Part shown: piece by piece, positions 1 to 12,420 of the stretch
How the letters are laid out: each line of letters opens with the position of its first letter
Numbering within the stretch: the stretch's first letter is position 1
Source: Dryococelus australis
Lineage: Eukaryota; Arthropoda; Insecta; Phasmatodea; Phasmatidae
Reading direction: 5' to 3'
Length of the DNA: 64,000 bases
Assembly: GCA_029891345.1 (NCBI GenBank)
Contig: CM057002.1
Coordinates: 16,676,295 to 16,740,294 of the forward strand
The notes under the pieces: generated by a model
The model's database searches: none
What the model was told of the DNA's origin: nothing
Seen by the model: the letters and a program-made list of their open reading frames with translations, nothing else
Translations under genes and position numbers: made by a program

Positions 1-3000
1 TGCTCTGGCTGGCGTTGACTGGGTGCTGGTAGTGGAGCAATCACCCACTGCTCTGCTGTGAGTGAGTTGGGCGGTATGCCGATGAACAGGTGGAGGCGGC
101 AGAAGAGCTGCTCCTGTCCCTCCCAGAGCGTCTATTTCTGCTCGTTGTTGCTGGGTGTGGGGGGTGGTACTCCCCCCCCCCACATGCTGTTGATGTCCTC
201 TAACGCCGACCACTCAATTGTAGTGGTGCCGGACGTAGAAGTAGGCTGTGTAGCAGCTGGGAAGTCGTGGAAGTCGAGGAGTGATGCTTCCCCCCACAAT
301 GTCAATGATGTCCTCTGCTGCCGACCACTGTGTAGCAGTAGCGCTGGGCGTGGCAGTAGGCTGTGTGGCGGCTGGGAAACTGCGATAGTCTAGGGGTGGC
401 TGAAATTGTGACTGTCGGACTTCCACCTTGGGTGCCTTTTGGTTCAAATTAGACGGCAGAATATAGGTCATCTTCACCTTGGCAGCACTGCATGGGTTTC
501 GGTTGGAAAGTGTCCCGTCACTCTGATCGCACTGAGTAATTGATCGGTCACAATTTATACAGTTGGACATCCAGGTTGCTGTCGCATTAGTGTTTATAGG
601 GCACGATAACATTCAACGCGGCAGTGTCGTCATATTGCATGTTACTTACATCCTCTTGGTTGTCAGGTGGACGTGGATTGTCACCATCATTGGGATTAGA
701 AGTGGAGAGGATGTCATCTCTGTGGACCTTAAACCTATTCCTCGGCCCGGTCTGTATTAAATATGATATTTACATAATTTGTTCCCTAATCCTGTGCGGC
801 CCAGTCCATTTGGGGGCAAGCCCCACACAGAAGTTTTGATTTGCTGTTGACAGGTGGTGTGCGCGGATGTAGACGTAATCACCTGGTAGCAGGTGCTTAG
901 GTGGTCTTTTGGTCTCTGGTACCAATTATTGATGTAGCGTTTTTAGTTGTCTCGCGCTTCCTGATGGTGGTGCCTCCTTTCCCCTTCTCTTGCCTCTGAG
1001 TCTGCAGGAAAACACCCGGACGTGCGAGGCCGGCGCAATACAATCACTCGGCAGGTGATTTTCCTGTTGTTTCAGTGCTGTTGCGTGAACAAAAAGCTAC
1101 TTCTAGAATGTGCTTTGCCCATGTAGGGCGATTTTCGCAGACTCTTAGGCAAAGTTGTGCCGTGATTTCTTGTTTCCGGCGTTTGGTCGAATTCGCATGA
1201 GCATGGTAGATGTCAGTAGTGTGGTGTTAGACATGCCATTCTACTTTTTGAGTGCGGCAGCTATGTGTCGTACATGTGCGCTCGGCAGGGCATAAAGCTC
1301 GCACCAACGTGTAAATAAATCTGTCGCAACAAGCAGGAAACGTTTGCCATCCAAGGAGCGTGGGTATGGTCCTATTATGTCCAGGGCTATAGATTCAAAC
1401 GGGACGTTTGAGCAACCTTGGCTGTTGTTGGGCATTCCCATCTGACCTACTGGTTTTGTACATATTGCATATATTCCCTTACCTGTTTAGTGAACCCAGG
1501 CCACAAGTATGTCGAGGCAATGTTACATATTTTTTGTGTTGCTCCTGGGTGTCCAGATAAGCCATTGCCATGGGCGACGTGAATGATGGCATTGCGCGCC
1601 CCTGGCGGCACATAGAGGCATTACACCCCATTCTGATCGTTCTTGCATTTCTCAAGGCAGTTATCGACCACTCACCACCCTTCGATCGATTGCTGTTCGC
1701 ACTGGGCCTTGATCTCTTTTACCTCAGCGGACATTTGTTGTTGGTTCAACACGAATACGTATAGGTTGTCTGCGCATGCTTCTGCTAGCGGGTTTTGTTG
1801 TTGTTGTTGATGTGCTACCGGGATTTGTTGAAGTACTATTGAAGTAGCATCATTGCTTTCCAGAGGTAGGATGGTCTCTCACACCCTCTTGTCAACAATT
1901 GTCTCGTGTTCGTTTGGGGCTCGTGACAAGGCATCTGTTAACCGATTGTCTTCGCCGGACATGTGTTCGACAACGTCACAATTTTGCAGCAACATAGACC
2001 AACGAGTTAGTTTACTGCGGACCTTGCACATTTTGAGCAGCCACAACAAGCAGCGTTTATCTGTTCTTAACATGAAACGTCCGTATTCACAGTGAACACA
2101 CTACCGTTTAATGGCCCAGATGATTGCCAAGCATTCTCTTTCATTAACATAGTAGCGTTATTCAGTGTTTCCAAGTTTGGTGCTGGAATAGTCAATGACA
2201 CAATGTTCCTGATTGTCACTATATTGAAACAACACTGCACAATTGCCCTCCTGAATTGCATCAGTCTGCAAAGTACAAATGGCATGTAGTGTCAATACGT
2301 GAGAGCGTGTGGCATTGTGAGGAACTGTACTTGACGTCTTCAAATGCGTTCTGCATGTTTATGTCCAATTTGTATTTTTTTTGTAAGTGAGAGCATTTCA
2401 GTGAGTGGCGTTGTAACTATTGCAAAATTTTGATTGTACTGACTTAACCAATTAATTAAGCCACAGAATTTTCGCAATGCATTTTCACGTGATAGGGACA
2501 GGGTATTCTTGAATGATCTTCAGTTATTCTGGCGTGGGGGCAATTCCCTTATCCGTCAACCAAGTGTCGAAGGTATTTGATACTGGTCAGTCCTATGCTA
2601 AACTTGTTATTGGTGCAGGTTAGGCCATTGATTGCCTGTTTTTCCAACAGAATTTCCAGGTGTCAGACTACACGATGTCATCTAAATATGTCATGGCAAA
2701 GTTCCCAATTATACCGTTAAGGGCTTTTACCATATAAATTCTTTTACCATCAAGCCCAAAGGGCATGGCACAGAATTTATATTGATTGCCATCTGGTGCT
2801 GTGAAAGCAATTTTATGCCTGTCTACAGGTTTCACTGGTATTTGCCAAAATCTGCTTTTCAAGTCAAAAGATGACATAATTTTTGCATTACCTAGGATGT
2901 TAAGTGCAGTGTTTACATTGATAAATGAGGGGGTTGAGCACACTCTGCGATTTGATTTATTGGTCTGAGATCAATGCAAAACCAACGCCCTCCATCTTTT

Positions 3001-3110
3001 TTCGGTGCTAAGGTAATAGCTGAATTGTACTTACATTTTGATGGCTCAATTATGCCGTCACGTATCATTTCTGCTATTTGGTGATTTATGACGTTTAGGT
3101 GGTGTTAATC
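1..3110 (-). mobile_element. Ty3/gypsy LTR retrotransposon fossil (pol region)
   Basis: Minus-strand fragments occur in the order expected of a gypsy-class pol. Reverse transcriptase lies at about 3,100-2,670, with FDLKSRFWQI and a YLDDIV catalytic box. RNase H and its tail lie around 2,075-1,880, with DNRLTDALSRAP. The integrase core lies at about 1,440-1,240, with DIIGPYPRSLDGKRF and TDLFTRW. The integrase C-terminal region reaches down to about 700. The family is clear from these motifs. The copy is broken, with many interruptions, and no open frame exceeds about 130 codons, so it is old. No LTR was recognised inside the window; the 3' end should lie left of position 1. The bases from 1 to 700 probably belong to the same element but carry no motif I recognise. 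Confidence 0.85.
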
Positions 3111-6100
3111 TGTCAGAGATGTCCAGAGTGGATAATTGTGTACTGTTTTGATCTCATGTTTGGGAATAGTTGTTCGTTTGAATGATACATAAAGTGCAAA
3201 AACATATTTTCTCTCGTTTAGAATACTCTCAAAAGCAACATGGTACAGTGGAAACTCTGTCCATCGAATTTCAGGGACTGACAGAAATTCTATAGATGCG
3301 GACATTCTGTAGATATGGACTTGACATATTAGTCATCCAAAATAGACTAATCCCATTAAACTTTATGTTGAACATGAAGTGTACTGAATCTGCGCATCAG
3401 GGAAAATTTAATAGGTTAGGATGGATGGCTGTGGGTTTCATGTTTACCAGGTGGGCGCCAATCCTCGCTCAGTTGAGAACATGATGATGTGGATCATGGG
3501 CCATTCACCCTAAAGTGGCCCCCTGATGCTCCAACGTTCATTGATGCTGCTGTTTCATGATGATGACTATAATCCAATTGCCTTGTCTAGTAGAGGATAT
3601 CAGAGCTCCCTCTATAAGCTCATCCAATTACGATGGGAATTGTTGTGGCCATTCCCATGCCAATAATTAATGTTACTTTGTGATCACAGGTTAAGTGGTC
3701 GAGAAGCAGTCGGAACAAATAAGAATGACGTAAGAGCGTGACCATCGTGTTTTATTCACCATATTTCCTCATCTGAGGCACAAACATAATTACACTCCAC
3801 TGTAGCAATAAGAATCTTATTATGAATGCCTACACAATGCTTACGGTTGAAACATAATGCCCCAGTCATGAAATAAGTAACTGGGTTGCAGAGTAGTCCT
3901 ACTGGTAAACTAAATGATGAGTCGAAACATGATGGTCCGGGGAGAAAACGAAACGCACGTCCACTCGGCTGTGAGGCAATGACGCTACTGACCTAGGGTA
4001 TGGCGCACAGCTCTCAGTGGCTGGCCATTCCCGCATTATGATGAAAAACAGTTAATTAGAAATGTCCAATTAAATATGAGATGGCTGGTGGCTGATAGTA
4101 CATGATAATGATGTGAAAAATTGTGTGGACACTTACATTTTTCATTGAAATTAGTTTTAAGAAAGATATAAAATATAAAAATTGCACAACTTTTGTGGGC
4201 TAACTTGCAGCGTAACTTATACTTAAAGTGTACAATTGGCCCATCTTAGCACACGTTACTGAATGCTTCCCCTCTTACACCTAATATCTCCATTGGCTAA
4301 ATTAATTATGTACATGACGTTGATAAAATTAGATACTACATAAACATCCTCTTTCAACAAGTTATTATAAAGTAGGGTTAGCTTGTCACATGCTCGCCTC
4401 TTACGGTAGACGGCTTAAGGACAAATTGCACACCTAACCTCAATGTTCTGCTCTGATACTGTCCCTAGTACAGGATGATACTATCTGATACCAACTCCTT
4501 ATATTTTATTATATGTTTAACTAAAGGATGGAGCGTGCAGTGATTGCGCCTAGTATGAAAATCATCATACATACTAATATGCTGTGAACAATAGCAAAGT
4601 GATTTGCGTGGATTCGCTAAACGTTATGTATCTAAGGTGCGCAATACATCATGAAAACTTTAACCCTAATAAATACAAAAGCACTATTAAAATTAACAAA
4701 CATCACACTTTATTTATGTCATGACTGCTCTGTAATATTAAGTGGTGTTTCCACAGACTTACCGTGTTAGGTCACATGGTACTTAATGCTATTGGTGCAT
4801 TATGGTTGGAACATGGTGGAACACTGATGTAATGACGCATGTGACACATAACCCTTTTATAACAAACGCAACACACTCAATAATTTACTACGTGTAGATT
4901 TCACACGTCTATAGAAGCAACACACTCCTAACCTAAATACAAATTATTCACACACTATGTAAACAAACATAGCTTGAAAATCACGTAACACTTAAGAAAG
5001 AAATAAGAAGCACAACTCACTTTATAACACACACACACTGACACTAATTTAAAGACTGTGGTCCAAAAAGAATAAATTTAAAACATAAAATAATTCACAA
5101 TAATTTACACACGCATTCATCACGCCACCAATGCGGTTGAGGCACTAACGGGAACATACTCTTGACGTACTGTTGTCTTCTAATCACTGCTCGGTGCACG
5201 TGGGTGTTGAACGCTGCTGATGTTGTGAATGGACTTGGTTGGGCAGCGTGGCACACGTCATCCCTAAATACAGATGCATGAAGCCTGGCCTTAACGAATG
5301 CCGTAAAACTAGGCGTGTGCAGCGACAAGTTAAGAGAAAAAAAACTGAGAAGTTCAATGGTCTGACAGCGGCATTAAGTAATAACCAACTGGCACGACCT
5401 TGCTTCCTCCTCCATTCATCTCTGCCACCCTCCTACATTTTACTGACGAGACATGAGGGAGTTAGCTGCCTTCCAATTAGCATGCTACTTCACTCTTTGT
5501 CTCTTTCTCTCTCACACACACAAAGTCTGGAGACCACTGAACTTCCCTCCCTACTTTCCTCTGCTCCTTTCTAAAACTACTCCTGTCTCTCTCCCCTCTC
5601 ACGATTCTCTTTCTCACCTGTCTCTTGGACATTTACCCCTACCCCCCGGGCACCCACAGCGACGTTATCCTCTGCCGGCTTCAATTCTCCACCAGGTCCA
5701 AGACACTCTGCTCTTAATTCGTCACCACCACACTTTTTTTTTCGCACGTGCCCACAAAGCAAACAGCAGTCCCATGTGTAGATACTGTAACCTTTCGTAA
5801 CGGGAAGGACTGGTACCATGAACAGATGTTACTTTCCTGTTCTGTTCCAACCCACGGATAACACACGTATCTGTTCAAACATAAACAAATGTAGCTTTAT
5901 GGTAGGTTAGAAAAATATTTGGACAATCAGGAATAATATTTAGAAGAAAATGAACTACAATCGCACGTGGCACACACCTCTTAGCTCGTTACTACACGAC
6001 ACGAGTGTCGCCACTTGACACAGATTAACAAAGGCAGACTCGGGCGTGGCAAATTTCACTTGCAATGCAACATGTTTAAACATTTTTAAATACTATTTAC

Positions 6101-7090
6101 AAATGTTCCTATCACTATAGCGAAATGCGTCATTAACAGATTTATGTTATAAATTAAATTATTAAGTACCTTTCAAATGATAAGGAAAATGATGGTGTAT
6201 TTACAAACTATTGCAATAGCGGATGTAATGCTATAGGCCACACTCGCAATAATGCGGTTCCACTGTAGTTTACAACAAATACACAAGAAGTTACTGTAGA
6301 ACACAAAACAAGCACTGGAGTAATAAACAAGAGACTTCCGACACATCAGATTTGGTAATTAAGAGTCTCAGAGTCTTAATTTTTGTTAATTGTTGGTAAA
6401 TTATAACTAAGAAAACAAGTCGGAATGAACTGGCAAGGTATGTGTAAGTAATACCAAGAATTAACATAACATTTAGAATTTATATTATCACTTTGGAACA
6501 AGTTAGGTAGGTAGGTAGGTAGTTGGGCTTAATGTTTCGTCAACAGTGAGGTTATCAGAGACGGTAACTTTGGAATAAGTAAATTAAATTATGAAAGTAA
6601 AATGTTACACTCAAAATAATGTAGCTTTGGGCAATTGGCCTGGCAGAAGCTTGAACTGCCAAGATATTTCAGCATTACTTTAAATATAATTTAAAGAAAT
6701 AAATATTGCCCTTTTATATAAACAAAACACATTACATATCAACATTGGAAAATAAAGCAAAGAATTATGACTGTCTTTGGCTCATGTTCTATAATGATTT
6801 CCAAGTCCACGTGGCTTCACACTTACAGCTAATTATGCCTCACTTAAGCGGATCAAAAGGGAGATAACACTTTCCCTTGATAATTTGAGACACTGCTTTA
6901 TATGGTACAGATCAAAATTTCACTGCACACACACAACACTAAGTTTGCTCTTGGAAACAGGGCACGAGTCAGGTCGTGACTCAGTTCAGTTAACCCATTC
7001 TTGCATGAAAGGCAGAGATGACCGGTAAACGTGGAGCACGGACGAGCATGCCTGGTGCATGAGCAGTGCAGCAGTAGTCTGCCTCCAGAA
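3110..7090. other. Region with no recognisable gene
   Basis: This is AT-rich sequence with scattered short open frames lacking any domain I recognise. A small (TAGG)n run lies near 6,506-6,520 and pyrimidine-rich sequence at 5,480-5,660. A segment near 3,660-4,050 looks like old repeat DNA, with an AATAAA-type signal on the minus strand, but I cannot name a family. It may be flanking sequence or further decayed element. Confidence 0.4.
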
Positions 7091-7099
7091 CGGTACAGT

Positions 7100-7760
7100 G
7101 AGGGCGACATCAACTTTCTCAATTAAATGTTCATTGGGGGAATTAATGTTTAGCAATTCAAATTCATAAAAGCCACCTTGTGTCGGTTCATCATTGTAGC
7201 TTTCCAACTAATATAATCTAGGGAACGAATTTCTGACTGAAATAATTTTTAATACTTCATATGACCAATTCACAGTATATTTCTTTTGAAAAACACCTTT
7301 GACTTTGGAGATCCATACACAGTTATCCATTTTAAAATTCTGTTTCCTCTTGTCAAACACTTTGATAACCCTTATATACAGTTTTCATTAATCTGTTATC
7401 TCTTACATCTATAGGCGACGTTTTTATAGTTCTGTGGTATCTATAATTATATAATTTCAATATTTCAGGTGAAAAAGTAATCCACTTGTAAGTTACATGC
7501 AAAGTAAAGCATTTATACATTAGCTGTTTTAAACTCTTGTTGAAACGCTCGACTACAGCAGCTTTAATTTCAGAGAATGTAACGTAGTGATTAATTCCAT
7601 ACTCTTATCATTAGTTTCTTGAAATGAGAGTTGAAAAATTCTGTTCCTTTGTCGGTGTGGGGGTTCCGAGATGTTCTCCCCTTTAAAACAGTAACCATTG
7701 CAGTGGTAACTTGTTTCCCTCTTTTATTTTTTAACGGTATGCCCCTAGCATATTTTGAAT
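7100..7760 (-). mobile_element. Polinton/Maverick integrase fossil
   Basis: Minus-strand reading gives segments typical of the retroviral-type integrase of Polintons: HTDKGTEFF, then KAAVVERFNKSLKQLMYK, then YNYRYHRTIKTSPIDV. Near 7,200-7,140 there is a C-terminal piece, DEPTQGGFYEFELLNIN, matching the chromo-like tail of that family. The VERFN and YNxxYHRSIKxxP pattern separates it from Ty3/gypsy integrases. The piece is broken by several interruptions and no capsid or other Polinton gene was found beside it. It is an old isolated fragment. A second Polinton-type fragment, a DNA polymerase, lies at 56.3-57.1 kb on the same strand, but the two are too far apart to assume one insertion. Confidence 0.75.
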
Positions 7761-7859
7761 ACACATACAGGATGTACACACAGAAAAAATGTCACTAAAT
7801 TGGCTGTATATTGGAAACCACTTATAATATTAACTATTATAAGGGGTTTAGATATACAG

Positions 7860-8110
7860 CCATTTTGCGTTGTCTTTTGTTGCAGATTCGTAGAGGCAAG
7901 GAGTTTGCGATTTGCATGGTGAAAGTAGAATGTAAAAGCATATAGTTCAACAAAATGGCTACCAAGCATGTGTGGAGTGGTACATAAGACAAAATCACAA
8001 ACATAGGTGCAGAGAAATTTTAGAAGGGTGTACAGAAGGCGTGAAGCACCATCACAACGGACATTAAAAAGTGGTACGAGAGATTCATGCAAACTGGCAG
8101 TGTGGAAAAA
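7860..8110 (+). pseudogene. Remnant of transposon helix-turn-helix domain
   Basis: Plus-strand frames contain WYERFMQTGSVEKLPPP and, just upstream, a basic segment. Together they resemble the N-terminal helix-turn-helix found in many arthropod Tc1/mariner-like and retroelement proteins (the WxxxFxxTGSVxxxxxxGRP pattern). The match is short and spread over more than one frame, so it is a degraded fragment. It could also come from another helix-turn-helix element family. Confidence 0.4.
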
Positions 8111-8624
8111 CTCCCTCCACCAGTCTTCTAGTACTCATACACTTTCAAAGTATAAGAAAACTGTACACTGATGTGAAGCAATATGTTCCTGGTTAATGTT
8201 AACACTGTTTATCACTGGCAAATGCAGCTCCACGATCCAACACTGCCAACTTCCAAACTTATACTGGGATTTTCTAAATTATTTCCCCCTTTATATATTA
8301 CCACGTTCCAATATGATGGATACACCCACTGAATTTTCCCTATATTAGCCAATTCACAAACCATTGCACTCTCTCAAGTTAAAATACTACAATGAAAGAA
8401 TGTTAACAAGAGGGAAACAGGGATTGCAGGCAAAAGCATATGAAACAATTCTTTAATAAAATATTTTTTAAAATAGTTATAAAGTTGTAAAGTGTGACTA
8501 GTTACAGCAGGTGATGCGCTACGGACCGTTGGCGGCTGGTGGCGTTGCTTGGTCGGCAGCCGGGCATTGGGCAGTGTGGGCTATTAAGATCCCATGTTGC
8601 CGGTGGCGTGCGGTGGGATTTATA

Positions 8625-9192
8625 ATTACCGTATTTACCCTACAGGAAGACAAGGTTTTTTGACAGAAAAGGAATAGAAAAAATGAGGGGTTGTCTACAA
8701 TTTGGGAATCGTCTTCAATTCAAAACCTAGGCGATTTTGACAAAGGCTTTTCATGCTTAAATACCCTGTGTCCTATGCTTGTACATATTTTTGTAGTGCT
8801 GAGACTGTACCTGTCAACTCTGACAAGGGTCCCCCCTTCCCCATAAAGAGAAAGCCTTTGCTGGGAGCAAAATGGCTGAAGTCATGAATAAGTATGTAAC
8901 ACCCACAAAAGTGTTACAGTTTAAGAAAAATGCTGCCACCATACAGCCAGGTAAGACACGCCTATTTCATTGTGATTAGCTTTTCTTTAAAAGTAAATCA
9001 AATATATTATATTATTCATATAATAGCATTTCTTCTTGAAGGGTTTGTCATAACTTTGTGCAAAAATACTTCAACCTAAACAATTTTTTTAGCACTTCAC
9101 AGAGATAGTCTTGAATTCAGGTTTAAATATTTCCCCCTCAAAAATACTTTTTTAGATTCAGGGTTGTTTTCCTTTCGGGTAAATACGGTAAT
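8625..9192. mobile_element. 568-bp element with 16-bp perfect terminal inverted repeats
   Basis: The left end reads ATTACCGTATTTACCC and the right end is its exact reverse complement. The similarity continues imperfectly inward (CAGGAAGACAAGG against CCTTGTTTTCC-type sequence). This CGTATTTACC terminus is typical of pogo/Tigger-like and related MITEs of invertebrates. Inside, at 8,872-8,951, an ATG-led stretch of 26 codons (MAEVMNKYVTPTKVLQFKKN...) runs into a consensus splice donor GGTAAGA. It looks like the first coding exon of a lost transposase gene, so this is probably an internally deleted, non-autonomous copy. I could not settle the target-site duplication. Confidence 0.75.
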
Positions 9193-9244
9193 AGTATATA
9201 CAATCTCAGGTCATTCACGCGCGAGCAGTGGTAGTGGGCGGATG

Positions 9245-9510
9245 TGCAATTACTTTTTGTAATTGTGCTATTTGTAATTGGAAATTACTCTCAAATACGC
9301 ATACTTAATGTGTGATTCATATCAGTACTTTTTAATATACTTAAATTGTAAATAATATGTGTACTTATTACACATACTTAATTTGTAATAGTATTGGTAC
9401 TTAATTTGTAATTGTGCAATCAGTAATTACTCTAATTGGTAATTGTGATACTACTCTTGTTATATGTACTTAATTTGTAATTATTTGACTGCTAATTACT
9501 CTCATCGGTT
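9245..9510. repeat. Degenerate AT-rich tandem repeat
   Basis: Variants of ACTTAATTTGTAATTGTG and AGTAATTACTCT recur roughly every 45-60 bases through this stretch (for example near 9,305, 9,377, 9,399 and 9,468). The copies are too diverged for a sharp unit length. It directly follows the inverted-repeat element ending at 9,192. Confidence 0.6.
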
Positions 9511-9732
9511 ACCTCACCTCCCCCTCACCCACAACCTCGTCAGTTGCTCAATGACCACCAAAGGGTGAACACCTCAGTCTCTGTCCAGCTGTTGACGAGT
9601 AACAACACACTTCCCCTCCCTTCCAACTTCCCCACTTAGCCAGCTCCACATGTCAATTGCTTGCCAACCACCGACAGGTGAACATCGATACTCCCAAATG
9701 TCCCTTGTGCCAGTTTTTTTGCCTTTACCAAC

Positions 9733-9895
9733 ATCCAATCACAGCACACCTCGTAGCAGGGGAAGGAGTAGTAACTCCTCAGCAGGGAGGGGCAACCACA
9801 CACTCATCCGACAGCCAATCACAGCACACCTCCCTGAGAAGAGAGGAGGTGATAAGGACGGGCGTAAGCCTTTGGCCAATCCCAGCACAGGGGGA
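9733..9895 (+). repeat. Three spaced copies of a CCAATCACAGCACACCTC motif
   Basis: CCAATCACAGCACACCTC occurs near 9,735 and 9,815, and a variant (CCAATCCCAGCACAGGGGG) near 9,877, spaced about 60-80 bases apart. The motif contains CCAAT. The surrounding sequence is GC-richer than its neighbours, as in an LTR or promoter fragment, but no gene can be attached to it. Confidence 0.5.
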
Positions 9896-10639
9896 AGGGA
9901 TGGGTAGAGGAGGTACCCCAACAGCCGGAAGGGGATTGTAGGAAGGGAATACACACTCACTAATTTTAAGAAATGGCACTTGTGCCACTCTTGAATTTTG
10001 TATCTCGGATTCATTCTACTTGCATGAATATTGTGAACTCCTATTCTGTCAAGAGGGTTTTCACTATGTGTATGCTGGTTTTTCAATTTCCCTTTTTAGT
10101 TATATGTTAACAATAATGGAACTGCCTGCAGTAAACAGTGAATATTTTTGTTTGTGCGTAAGCTGATAATTTCGGAATGATTGCCAGTAACATTTAATTG
10201 AAAAAAAGAGATAAAACTAAGAATTTCAGTTATAAATTTCATTTTACTTCTTTTTTAGAAGACTGTTGCCATCTAAAAAAACATACTAATATTTACATTA
10301 CTGGAAAAAATAAATTTTCATAACATAATTTTTTTTCAAGTAGTGATGGCACAGTCGGATTATTATATATTCTTCTATTCTACCAAATCTGGCTAGAACC
10401 AAAGCATCAAATTCATTCAATTTTTACTTCTGAGAATTCAATTTAATTGTAGCATTTATTTTTACAGTTGAGTGCCTAAAACAGCTAATATTTGTTAACA
10501 TAAATGTATATATCTTTATATTACACTGACATGCGATGTCTCTATTAACCTAATAAAACAACTTTGCATCGTCAGAGCGCACCTCTTTGTCGCACCCAGC
10601 GGGATTAAAACTGAAGTACAATCTACCAGTGTGTCTACA

Positions 10640-12420
10640 CTACATGCCCCTAATTGCGAGGGACATTACAGACACCAAAGAATGAGTAAGCTGTCAGCTG
10701 AGTCACTGAGACTGCATTCCAAGGCCACGTAGTACTACAGCGCACCAAGGGATGGTACCACGAGTATGAACATTGACGTGCACAGACTCAGCAGAATTTT
10801 CCGGCCAGTGGACGTCACGCAGCGCAGACGTCACACCACCCACCACTCTCTAGCCCAGATGAGAGTGACCCAGCAAAGTACAATCTACTTGTGCGCCGTT
10901 CATCACATCAGTCTATGCTCCTTTACTGCACTGTACCGTGCCAAGGGAACTCTAGTAGCTCGCTTCAACCTCTTGTGTACTGGGGTTCTCTACTGAGACA
11001 CAGGTATCAACCATCTAGTATGAGCTCTTCAGCAACCTTACCAACAACACCTAGATCTCCAAGAAGTTCTTCAGCAGCTACACCAGAAGCTTATAGTCTT
11101 ACCAGAGACTCTGCAGACTAGGAATATATGACCCCTCTTTTGGCGCCCACCCTTCTGCGACGGCAACCACCACTGTCCTTCTGGTAGTGCATAACACAGC
11201 ACTGCTCTTCTGGTAGTTGCCCCTGCAAGTCCCTTCTGGACAACGGTGATAGCATAGCTGGGGAGAGTTGTTTTCATAGCCACCTAGCCGAAAGTACCTT
11301 GCCCAGTTTAGAACCAGGGCACGTTCATCTGTAAATCGTAGATTACGTCCATCAACTCTTGTTTGATTAGGAAATAGTACATGCCACCGGGTTTATTTCT
11401 ACCGGAATAAACACGTGTATTTGTCCAAACTATTAGTATTATTTTCCAAAGGGGATTTGTGTTATTTCCAGGTAGACATGTCGTCTGGGATAAGCAGGAG
11501 ACAGCAGAATATTACTCAACCCATTTGCGAACCATAGTGCAGGACTGCGGGCACCTCCCTCAGGGTAGCACATACGTCAAAACATTCACAGACGGCCACC
11601 CATTCTGTGCACTAGTAGAGCCCCTACCACTAAAAATGACAATCCAGAGAGTGGTTAATCAGTCAGCCCACCTTGCACTTCGTCCACCTCACTTAACGGT
11701 GCCAGAGGGAGTATTTGCCTGGTTCTGAGAGTCTGACCACTTTTGGATCTACACCCAAGCATCATTAATGGTCAGCCTTAGTAAGTCCAATGCTCTCTGT
11801 CCACCACACTTAACGGTGCCCCACACGAGAGCAAAGGGTGCCGTTTTGGTTTGTTTGACTTCCATAATTGGCCTAACACCTAGCTAAGGATCTTCATCGT
11901 CTGCTTAACTCTTACGAGGCTGGTATTTGTACCCCTCCATATGCTCTACTCCCAGCGGAGTGGTACTCTATGTCGAGATAAAAAGGCAGCAACCGCCTCT
12001 AAATTCAGACAAGGTTAGGTTTTAGAGCCGACTGCACTCTACAGCCTTAACCCCTGGGAACAAGCTCAGGCTGTTAGACAGCTGGAGAGGCCACGGCTCC
12101 CAGATCCCTTCCCTTCTTTATTTACAGCACCTGTGACGACTGCCGGAAGCCATATCCCATTGTTGTCTTCCAGAGGAAGGAGGACGTCCCATACGGAATT
12201 GCGAACCTGGTTCAGGGGGTGCCACCATACCAGCCCGACCAGGAGCCAGCACCAGCTGCAGACTACCGTTGCCGCAGCTGAGTCAGCCACCACCCCAGAC
12301 CACCAACCGCCAAGGTAAACCAGCGCTAGTGTGTCCGGCCGTTCGTAGGACCAACACTGCTATTCAGACTTTGTGCCCGGTACTTTACACCGGCCGGGTG
12401 CTACAGTGCTAAGTCAGATG
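10640..12420 (+). mobile_element. LTR-retrotransposon family fossil, copy A
   Basis: The sequence shares landmarks with copies B (20.7 kb), C (30.5 kb, minus) and D (42.8 kb). GTCCCTTCTGGACAAC at about 11,238 recurs in B and C and, degenerate, in D. The stretch at 11,525-11,620 (ACCATAGTGCAGGACTGCGG onward) is clearly homologous to minus-strand sequence at 31,335-31,240 in copy C. An open frame of 89 codons at 11,459-11,728 covers that shared part but matches no protein I can name. AATAAA-type signals lie near 11,404. The copy is broken and incomplete. The assignment to LTR elements rests on TATA-like boxes in the sister copies and on gag-like composition. Confidence 0.55.

Noticed and set aside
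5577-5819. Minus-strand frame ending in an arginine/glutamate-rich stretch, considered as a further SRRM1 exon
   Set aside because: It ends in a stop right after the charged stretch, lacks a convincing acceptor and comes from a simple CTCTCC-type tract.
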